The notes beneath the pieces are model-generated. The model was given only the letters and a program-made list of their open reading frames with translations, was not told where the DNA came from and did no database searches. This document shows, piece by piece, positions 24,813-31,624 of a DNA stretch of 64,000 bases. Origin of the DNA: Pseudomonas koreensis (GTDB taxonomy: Bacteria > Pseudomonadota > Gammaproteobacteria > Pseudomonadales > Pseudomonadaceae); assembly GCF_024169245.1 (NCBI RefSeq), contig NZ_JALJWP010000001.1, positions 3,907,501 to 3,971,500 on the forward strand, given 5' to 3'. The translations under genes were made by a program, and so were the position numbers. Position 1 is the first letter of the stretch; each line of letters begins with the position of its first letter.

Positions 24813-25691
24813 ATGACGTTGAAAACCGCCATCATTGGCAGCGGCAATATCGGCTGCGACATTCTGTGCAAGGTGCTCGCCCATCCTGAACTCGACTGCA
24901 CGCTAGTGGCCGGTCGCTCGTTGACTTCATCAGGCCTGGCCTTCGCCCGCGAACGCGGCGTGGCGACCACGGCTGACGGCATCGACGGACTGTTTGCCCG
25001 CATCAACGAGTTCGATGTGGTGTTCGATGCCACCTCGGCGGCCGATCATGAAGCCCATGCACCGCGCCTGATCGAAGCCGGCAAAGCGATCATCAATCTG
25101 ACCCCGGCGTCGTTGGGCGTACTCTGCGTGCCGTCACTCAATGGCGTAGCGCTGGCCGATGCCAACAACATCAACATGATCACCTGCGGCGGTCAGGCTT
25201 CGATTCCGCTCGCCGCCGCGATTGCCCGGGCCAATCCCGGGGTGCGCTATATCGAGGTGGTGTCCTCGATCAGCGCGCAAAGTGCCGGGCCTGCCACGCG
25301 GCGCAATCTGAGCAACTACATCACCACCACGGAAAACGCTCTGAGTCATTTCACCGGGTGTGCTGACGTCAAAGCGATTCTCAACATCAACCCGGCCAAG
25401 CCCAACGTCTACATGCAGACCGCGGTGTCGGCATTGATCGAGCAGGTCGATCTGCCCGCCACCCGCCGTGAAATCGAACGCGCCGTGGCCCAGGTGCAAT
25501 CGGCAGTGCCGGGTTACGAAGTGATCGTTGACCTGCATTACAGCGAAGGGCGCCTGTTCACCATGGTGCGGGTCGAAGGGGCAGGGGACTTCCTCGACCC
25601 AAGTGCCGGCAACCTCGACATCATTACCGCGACCGCCACGCACATGGCCGTGCTCATGGCCCGTGGCCGTGTCGCCGAATGCGCCGCCTGA
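24813..25691 (+). CDS. Acylating aldehyde dehydrogenase (DmpF/NikA family)
   Basis: A 292-residue CoA-dependent acetaldehyde-dehydrogenase homologue. It has the NAD-binding loop IGSGNIGCDIL (residues 8-18) and the catalytic Cys in ITCGGQASIPLAAAI (about residue 128). The helical C-terminal region contacts the aldolase. It catalyses aldehyde + CoA + NAD+ <-> acyl-CoA + NADH; run in reverse it would supply an aldehyde to the adjacent aldolase, as NikA does. It is slightly shorter than DmpF (about 310). The ATG at 24813 has CTGGAGC upstream. The longer frame from 24795 overlaps the aldolase stop and was not chosen. The aldehyde identity is unknown. Confidence 0.88.
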   Translation: MTLKTAIIGSGNIGCDILCKVLAHPELDCTLVAGRSLTSSGLAFARERGVATTADGIDGLFARINEFDVVFDATSAADHEAHAPRLIEAGKAIINLTPASLGVLCVPSLNGVALADANNINMITCGGQASIPLAAAIARANPGVRYIEVVSSISAQSAGPATRRNLSNYITTTENALSHFTGCADVKAILNINPAKPNVYMQTAVSALIEQVDLPATRREIERAVAQVQSAVPGYEVIVDLHYSEGRLFTMVRVEGAGDFLDPSAGNLDIITATATHMAVLMARGRVAECAA

Positions 25692-25708
25692 CCCAAGGAG
25701 ATCTGTCC

Positions 25709-26896
25709 ATGCCTGGTCTTTCGCCAGATCTGGAATTCGCACGGTTTTGCCCGATCCTCGGCGTGGTGCAAAAAGTCCGCGAGATGTCCCGGCCGGTCAT
25801 CGATCTGGGCGTCGGCGTGCCGGGCTTTCTGCCGGCGGCGCATATCGTCGGAGCAGCGGTCAAAGCCGCCGGCGAACACAGCGGCGGTTACGGCTCCAGC
25901 CAGGGCGACGCGGCATTGCTCGCCGCGTACATGGGCTATCTGCATCGGCAGGGTTTCAACTTCTACCGTGAGCAGAATCTGGTGGCCGGCCTCGGTGCCA
26001 AGCATCTGTTGTTCAGCGTGCTGCGCGCGATCATTTGTCCCGGCGACCAGATCCTCGTCGCCAGCCCTTGCTGGCCGACCTATTTCGACATTGCCGAGCT
26101 GGTCGGCGCGGGTGTGGTCGATGTGCCCTGCACCGCGCAGACCGGCTTCAAGATGACCGCGCAAGCTCTTGAAAACTCGTTGTCGGAGTCAGTGCGCGTG
26201 GTATTGCTCAACTCACCGGGCAACCCGACCGGCGCGGTGTATACGGCAGAGGAGTTGGGGGCGCTGGCACAGGTGCTGCGCCAGAAAGATGTCTGGATCA
26301 TCTCCGACGATGTTTATCAGCGCTTCGTCTATGACATGCCGACGTGCCCGAGCCTGCTGTCGGTCGCTCCGGACTTGAGGGACCGGATCATCAAGATCGA
26401 CAGCGTTTCGAAGATGTATGGCATGCCCGGCTGGCGCGTCGGGTTGATGGCGGCTGATGAGCGCGTTGCGGCGGCCGTGACCACCCTCAACTCGAATTCG
26501 ATTTCCAACCTGCCACCGATTCCGGCGGCCGCTGCTGCTGCGGCATTCAACGGCGATCAGGCTTTTTCCCATGCGGCAAAAGAGCGGCTGGCGCAGCAAC
26601 GTCAGACCCTGCTTGCGGTATTGCAGGGCACGCCACACCTGAGCTTTTGCGTGCCGGCGGGAGCGTTCTATCTGTTCATGGACATTCGGCAGGCGCTGGG
26701 CAAGTCGCTGCGCGGCACGCTGATCAGCGATGACGAAACGTTCTGTGCGCTGTTGCTTGAGGAGTACGGCGTGGCGCTGATTCCCGGCAGTTTCTTTGGT
26801 GCGCCGGGGCATGTGCGCCTGTCGTACTCCGGCGAGGCCGAGCAGGTAAGAACCGGGGCGTTGCGCCTTAAACAATGCCTGACAGCCATCGCTTGA
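25709..26896 (+). CDS. PLP-dependent aminotransferase, class I/II
   Basis: 395 residues, fold-type I. LNSPGNPTGAVYTAEELG (about residues 167-184) is the conserved Asn/Pro substrate region. SDDVYQRFVYD carries the PLP-binding Asp/Tyr. SVSKMYGMPGWRVG (about 232-245) carries the PLP-Schiff-base Lys. The C-terminal Arg for substrate carboxylate is in HVRLSYSGE. The AAGGAG ribosome binding site lies ten bases before the ATG at 25709. Following the aldolase/dehydrogenase pair, it is well placed to aminate the 4-hydroxy-2-oxo acid product to a gamma-hydroxy amino acid (inference). The amino donor is not predictable. Confidence 0.88.
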   Translation: MPGLSPDLEFARFCPILGVVQKVREMSRPVIDLGVGVPGFLPAAHIVGAAVKAAGEHSGGYGSSQGDAALLAAYMGYLHRQGFNFYREQNLVAGLGAKHLLFSVLRAIICPGDQILVASPCWPTYFDIAELVGAGVVDVPCTAQTGFKMTAQALENSLSESVRVVLLNSPGNPTGAVYTAEELGALAQVLRQKDVWIISDDVYQRFVYDMPTCPSLLSVAPDLRDRIIKIDSVSKMYGMPGWRVGLMAADERVAAAVTTLNSNSISNLPPIPAAAAAAAFNGDQAFSHAAKERLAQQRQTLLAVLQGTPHLSFCVPAGAFYLFMDIRQALGKSLRGTLISDDETFCALLLEEYGVALIPGSFFGAPGHVRLSYSGEAEQVRTGALRLKQCLTAIA

Positions 26897-26947
26897 AGCG
26901 CTTGGCTGCAAGGTAAGGACGCGGTTCCAGATAAAGGAAATATCTTG

Positions 26948-28471
26948 ATGAAGCATGCTTTTGCAATCGTCGGCTGCGGCGCGACGGCTATCGCCTTCCT
27001 GCAGCGTCATCTCGATCGCGTGGCCGAGGGCAGCGCGCCAGCAGGCACGGTGTATCTGTTCGAAAAACGCGAAGCGTTCGGCCATGGCGCCGCTTACGAG
27101 GCGGATCTGGCGAGCAATATTCTCAATACCAAAACCGCGTACATCTCGCCGTATCCGCATCTGCCGGGGCATTTCCAGCAATGGCTGCAGGAACATCCCG
27201 CCGCTTGGCGCCCGGCATTTGCCCGATTCGAGCCACTGGCCGACAGCTTTGCGCCACGCGCGTTGTTTGGCCTGTACCTGAAAGACCAGATACGCAAAAT
27301 CGTTTTGCGTGGTGCCTCGCTGGGCTGCCAGATCGTGCTGATCAATGCCGAGGTGTGCGCCATCGACCTGATTGACGGTAGCGAAACCGTGCGCACGCGT
27401 TGTGGTGTGAGTATCCCCGCGCAAAAGGTATTCCTGCTCTGCGGCCCGCTGGGCAGTAAAATCGATCCGGCGCACCAGGACGAGCGCGTACTGACCAGCC
27501 CTTATCCTGTATCGCGGTTGCTCGAAACCATTGCCGCCGACGAGCGCGTCGCGGTGATTGGCGCACGCCTGAGCGCCATCGACACGGTGATCGCGCTGAT
27601 TGAAGGCGGCCACCTCGGCCCCATTCGCATGCATTCGCGCAGTGGCTATTTTCCCGTTGTGCGAGGCACTCAGGAGCGCGTCGAGCTCAAGCACCTGACC
27701 CGCGAAGGCGTGCGCACCCTGGTTGCGCTACACGGGCCATTGCAGATCAGTGATCTGGTCGCGCTGTTTCGCAAGGAGCTGGCGGCCCATGACCCGGCGT
27801 CGAGCAACGCTGTGATTCCCTTGCCCGCACCGCCGACGGATATCGTCAGTTTCATCGAGCACGAGCTTCAGGTTTCGCAGGCGCCACGGCTGTGGCAGGC
27901 AGTTCTCTACGCTACCAACGGTTTTGTCGAGCATCTGTGGCAGGCGCTGGATAACGCTGCGCAGGCCCGCTTCATGAGCGAGTATTTCAGCTTTTTCATG
28001 GCGTATCGGGTCTCCATCCCGACGGAAAACGCGCGCAAGATCCTGACGTACCTGCGCAGCGGCCAGCTCGAATTCGTCAGCGGCGCGTTCACGCTGTCCG
28101 AACCGCTTGAGTCGCAGGAGCTGATCCTGCGGGGCGCGGACCGGGCGTATGCCTATGACCGGATCATCCACGCCACGGGCTTTGCCCGGGATGCGCACAG
28201 GCTCGATTCACCCCTGCTGACGTCACTCATCGGCAGCGGTGCGGCGATGCCCCATCCGATGGGCGGGATTTGCGTCGATCCGGACAACTACCGACTGATC
28301 GGCCGTCTCGGTGGCGCCCGGCAGATTTATGCCGTGGGCGAGCTCACGGTCGGGCAGTTTTTCTTCACCTCGGCGCTGGAAATCAATGGGCGTCATGCCT
28401 TTTGCTGCGCGGATGCAGTGCAATGGGCGGAATTTGCCCGGCGCACCGAGCGTGTTGAAGAGCACGTCTAG
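26948..28471 (+). CDS. FAD/NAD(P)-binding oxidoreductase (YdhS-like)
   Basis: A 507-residue flavoprotein of the PF13454-type FAD/NAD(P)-binding family. The FAD Rossmann loop is at the N-terminus (AIVGCGATAIAFLQRHL, residues 6-22) and GHGAAYEADLASNILNTKTA follows at the position typical of this family. A second nucleotide-binding loop, VAVIGARLSAIDTVIALIEG, lies near residue 197. It ends with the ATGFARDAH and GQFFFTSALEINGRHA region. Relatives include flavin N-monooxygenase-like and uncharacterised YdhS proteins. It closes the operon 51 bases after the aminotransferase. It may N-hydroxylate or desaturate the cluster's amino acid (inference). Confidence 0.75.
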   Translation: MKHAFAIVGCGATAIAFLQRHLDRVAEGSAPAGTVYLFEKREAFGHGAAYEADLASNILNTKTAYISPYPHLPGHFQQWLQEHPAAWRPAFARFEPLADSFAPRALFGLYLKDQIRKIVLRGASLGCQIVLINAEVCAIDLIDGSETVRTRCGVSIPAQKVFLLCGPLGSKIDPAHQDERVLTSPYPVSRLLETIAADERVAVIGARLSAIDTVIALIEGGHLGPIRMHSRSGYFPVVRGTQERVELKHLTREGVRTLVALHGPLQISDLVALFRKELAAHDPASSNAVIPLPAPPTDIVSFIEHELQVSQAPRLWQAVLYATNGFVEHLWQALDNAAQARFMSEYFSFFMAYRVSIPTENARKILTYLRSGQLEFVSGAFTLSEPLESQELILRGADRAYAYDRIIHATGFARDAHRLDSPLLTSLIGSGAAMPHPMGGICVDPDNYRLIGRLGGARQIYAVGELTVGQFFFTSALEINGRHAFCCADAVQWAEFARRTERVEEHV

Positions 28472-28596
28472 GCCTTGAAGCCAGAGAGCCGGGCACAGTG
28501 CCGGTGAATCCGCTTACGATGCGTCCATCCGTCGACTGTCCTGAACCTCTGTCGCACTGATTTTTCTATCGGGTATGTCCCTCAGGAGATACCCGT

Positions 28597-28812
28597 ATGT
28601 TCGATCAACAAAAAAAGGCATCACTGGCGGCCTGGCGCAAACTGGCGGAGCAAAACGAGGCCGATCTGGACCTGGATCAGCAATATGACGAACTGCTCAA
28701 GGCCGCCGATGAAATGGAAGAGCAAGGCCTGATCACCAGCGCCGAATGGCGTGAGCTGGTGCGCAAAGCCGGTAACGTATTCACCGCCAGCGAGGAGCAG
28801 CCGCAAGGCTGA
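28597..28812 (+). CDS. Small hypothetical acidic protein
   Basis: A 71-residue acidic helical protein (KASLAAWRKLAEQNEADLDL, then DELLKAADEMEEQGLITSAEW). A clear CAGGAGATACCCGT ribosome binding site precedes the ATG. I recognise no family. The C-terminal MEEQGLITSAEWRELV resembles small helical proteins annotated as hypothetical in Pseudomonas. It lies 125 bases after the flavoprotein and just before the VOC gene, so it is probably outside the biosynthetic operon. Confidence 0.65.
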   Translation: MFDQQKKASLAAWRKLAEQNEADLDLDQQYDELLKAADEMEEQGLITSAEWRELVRKAGNVFTASEEQPQG

Positions 28813-28835
28813 CCACGACCATTGGAGGACGTCAC

Positions 28836-29225
28836 ATGCTCAGTTATCTGTTTATCGGTGCCAATGACGTGGAGCGTTCGGCAGCCTTTTACAAGGCGAT
28901 CCTGTCGCCCCTCGGCTACCGGCATGATCGCGAAGAGCATTACTGCTTTTACCTGCCTGATTGCATGGACAAATCCAACGGTCCCGGCAGCGTACACATT
29001 TCCAAACCCTTCAATGGCGAATCAGCAACGCCGGGCAACGGCATGATGCCGGCGTTTCGCGCCGATTCGCGGCACAAGGTCGATGAGGTGCACAGGGCCG
29101 GGCTGGACAATGGCGGTACCGACGAAGGCCCGCCAGGCACCCGCGAGGCCTACACGCCAGACTTTTACGTGGCCTATTTGCGCGACCCCGAGGGCAATAA
29201 GCTTGCGGTGTTTTACAGCGGCTGA
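28836..29225 (+). CDS. VOC family (glyoxalase-fold) protein
   Basis: A 129-residue protein with paired beta-alpha-beta-beta-beta modules of the vicinal-oxygen-chelate fold. NDVERSAAFYKAILSPLGY (about residues 10-28) opens the first, and DFYVAYLRDPEGNKLAVFYSG ends the second with the conserved DPEGN and final strand. Metal ligands in other VOC enzymes are a His/Glu set; the Glu in the last strands is present but His placement is unclear. GGAGGACGTCAC precedes the ATG. It ends nine bases before the oxidase gene. The function is unknown. Confidence 0.82.
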   Translation: MLSYLFIGANDVERSAAFYKAILSPLGYRHDREEHYCFYLPDCMDKSNGPGSVHISKPFNGESATPGNGMMPAFRADSRHKVDEVHRAGLDNGGTDEGPPGTREAYTPDFYVAYLRDPEGNKLAVFYSG

Positions 29226-29233
29226 ATGCCTGC

Positions 29234-30607
29234 ATGGAGTCCATTGATTCGGCCCTGATGGCGGCCCGCGCCCAGTTCGCAATCACGATCAGCTTCCACA
29301 TCGTGCTGGCGGCGTTCAGCATCGGTCTGGCGAATTTCCTCATGGTGCTGGAAGCGTTATGGTTGAAAACCGGGCGCCAGGTTTATCTGGATGTCTATCG
29401 CTACTGGCTGAAGGTGTTTGCCCTCAACGTCGCGGTAGGCACAGCCTCGGGACTGATTCTGGAGTATCAGTTCGGCCTCAATTGGTCACGGCTGTCAGTC
29501 CAGGCCGGCGATATCCTCGGCCCGCTGATGTTCTATGAGGTGATGGCGGCGTTTTTCATCGAGGCCGGATTCCTCGGCATCATGCTGTTCGGCCTGAAGA
29601 AGGTCGGCCCGCGCTTGCATTTCTTCGCCACCTGCGCGGTCGCGGTGGGCTCGTTGATCAGCGCGTTCTGGATTCTTTCCGCCAACTCCTGGATGCAGAC
29701 ACCCGCCGGCTATGCGATTGGCGCCGACGGCCGTTTCCTCGCCGAGGATTGGTGGGCGATCATCTTCAATCCCTCGTTTCCCTATCGCCTGGCCCACATG
29801 CTGCTCGCCGTATTCATCGGCAGTGCAACGCTGGTTGCCGGCATCAGCGCCTGGCAGTTGCGCAAAGCGTCAGAAAATCCGCGCGCTCGGCTGCAATTCT
29901 CCATGGCGCTGTGGGTGGTTGCGGTGCTGATGCCGGTGCAGCTTGTCGTCGGTGATCTGCACGGTCGGCACAGTCTCCACGCTCAGCCACAGAAAGTGGC
30001 GGCCATCGAAGGCTCTTGGACACGCCCGGAGCAGGGCGCAGGCGAGCCACTTCGGCTGCTCGCCTGGCCGGATATGGACGAGCGGCGCAATCATTGGGAA
30101 GTGGCAATTCCACGCATCGGTTCCTTGTATCTGCATCACGACTTGACCAGCACCATCGCCGCGCTTGATGAATTCCCGGTCGAGGACATTCCCCCCGTGG
30201 CGCCGGTATTTTTCGCGTTTCGGCTGATGGTCGGGCTGGGGCTGTTGATGCTCGGTCAGGGTCTGGTCAGCCTGATTCTGCGTCGGCGCAATCGCCTGTA
30301 CACGGCGCGCGGCTGGCTGAACGCTTGTGTAGCCCTGGCGCCGGCCGGTTTTTTGGCGATGCTCAGTGGCTGGGTCGTTACTGAAGTGGGGCGGCAGCCG
30401 TTCACGATTTATGGGCTGATGCGCACGGCAGACAGTCTGTCATCAGTCTCCAGAGCGCAAGTCGTCGGATCGACGTGGATGATTCTGCTGTTTTATCTGC
30501 TGGTCTTCGGCATCGGCCTATGGGTGTTGCTGCGCCTGTTGCGCGAGCCGCCCCAGCAGGATCAACCGGGGCCGCAGCCGACGCTTGCCGAAGAAACCGG
30601 GCACTGA
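29234..30607 (+). CDS. cioA: Cytochrome bd-type (cyanide-insensitive) ubiquinol oxidase subunit I
   Basis: 457 residues with about nine membrane helices. FAITISFHIVLAAFSIGLAN carries the heme b595 His (about residue 21). RLAHMLLAVFIG carries the heme b558 His (about 187). GWVVTEVGRQPFTIYG (about residue 380) is the family's GWxxxExGRQP motif with Phe for the usual Trp. The Q-loop is short, as in CioA-type oxidases rather than long-Q-loop E. coli CydA. It transfers electrons from quinol to oxygen in the inner membrane. It is followed after 12 bases by subunit II. A ribosome binding site is weak, and translation may depend on the upstream VOC gene. Confidence 0.9.
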   Translation: MESIDSALMAARAQFAITISFHIVLAAFSIGLANFLMVLEALWLKTGRQVYLDVYRYWLKVFALNVAVGTASGLILEYQFGLNWSRLSVQAGDILGPLMFYEVMAAFFIEAGFLGIMLFGLKKVGPRLHFFATCAVAVGSLISAFWILSANSWMQTPAGYAIGADGRFLAEDWWAIIFNPSFPYRLAHMLLAVFIGSATLVAGISAWQLRKASENPRARLQFSMALWVVAVLMPVQLVVGDLHGRHSLHAQPQKVAAIEGSWTRPEQGAGEPLRLLAWPDMDERRNHWEVAIPRIGSLYLHHDLTSTIAALDEFPVEDIPPVAPVFFAFRLMVGLGLLMLGQGLVSLILRRRNRLYTARGWLNACVALAPAGFLAMLSGWVVTEVGRQPFTIYGLMRTADSLSSVSRAQVVGSTWMILLFYLLVFGIGLWVLLRLLREPPQQDQPGPQPTLAEETGH

Positions 30608-30619
30608 GGAGGCGCACAC

Positions 30620-31621
30620 ATGGACACGGACTGGCTGACTCTGCTGTGTGCCGCTGCGCTGGCATTCTCGGTCATGAACTACGTATTGCTCGACGGCACC
30701 GATCTGGGCGTCGGCATGCTTATGGGTCTCACGCGCTGCAGCCAGCAGCGGCGGGCCATGGCAGTAACGATTCTGCCGATCTGGGACGCCAATGAAACCT
30801 GGCTGGTGCTCGGCGGCGGTGGGTTGCTGGCCTTGTTTCCGCTGGCGTACGCGATCTTGCTGCCAGCGCTCTACGTGCCTTTTATCGTGATGTTCCTCGC
30901 ATTGATCGCGCGGGCCATGGCGTTGGAGTTTCGCGACTACGCAGCGAACGAACAGCGCAAAAGAATCGTCGACAGCGTGTTGGCGCTGGCATCACTGCTG
31001 ACCGGTTTCGTGCAGGGCATGGTGCTCGGCACACTCGTGCAGGGTGTTGCCCATCAGGGCGGTCAGTACAGTGGCGATGGCCGCGACTGGCTGCATCCGT
31101 TCCCGGTGTTTTGCGGTCTGGTGCTGGTGCTGGGTTACGTCTGGCTGGGAACGTGCTGGCTGTACTGGCGCACGATGGATGAGCTGAAACAGTGCTCGGC
31201 ACGGCAGGCCCGCGTGTTGGCGCTGATCGTCGTGGCGTTATTGCTGGTGTTGATCGCCTGGACAGCAACATTGCAGCCGCAATATGTCCGGCGCCTCACC
31301 GACGCTCGCCTCTGGTTGCCGGCCGGGTTATTAGTCAGCGTTTCAGGGATGATTTTCATCAGAGGTTTTCGCAGCCGCTTTGATTTCCTGCCGCTGTTCG
31401 CCGCACTCGGCATCTTCGTGCTGGCCTTCGCAGTGATGCTGGTCGCGCTGTATCCCTTCATCATTCCGCCGGACCTGACCTTGAGCGACGCCGCCTCCAG
31501 CCCGAACAGCCAGGTTTTCATGCTGGTCGGTTTCGCCGTGCTCATTCCGATCACCCTGGTCTACAACACCTTCGGTTTCCGCGTGTTCAGCGGCAAGGTC
31601 CGCGTTGCCAACGACGGCTGA
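30620..31621 (+). CDS. cioB: Cytochrome bd-type ubiquinol oxidase subunit II
   Basis: A 333-residue integral membrane protein with about eight helices. MNYVLLDGTDLGVGMLMGL in the first helix and WDANETWLVLGGGGLLALFPLAYA (cited by position, about residues 54-77) are the CydB signature. It pairs with the preceding subunit I gene to form the oxidase. No cydX-like small-peptide gene follows: the stop is three bases from the end of the convergent GGDEF-EAL gene. Confidence 0.92.
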   Translation: MDTDWLTLLCAAALAFSVMNYVLLDGTDLGVGMLMGLTRCSQQRRAMAVTILPIWDANETWLVLGGGGLLALFPLAYAILLPALYVPFIVMFLALIARAMALEFRDYAANEQRKRIVDSVLALASLLTGFVQGMVLGTLVQGVAHQGGQYSGDGRDWLHPFPVFCGLVLVLGYVWLGTCWLYWRTMDELKQCSARQARVLALIVVALLLVLIAWTATLQPQYVRRLTDARLWLPAGLLVSVSGMIFIRGFRSRFDFLPLFAALGIFVLAFAVMLVALYPFIIPPDLTLSDAASSPNSQVFMLVGFAVLIPITLVYNTFGFRVFSGKVRVANDG

Positions 31622-31624
31622 GGC

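Noticed and set aside
23791..25691. Aromatic meta-cleavage pathway
   Set aside because: No extradiol dioxygenase, hydratase, semialdehyde dehydrogenase or decarboxylase is present. The neighbours are biosynthesis-type enzymes.
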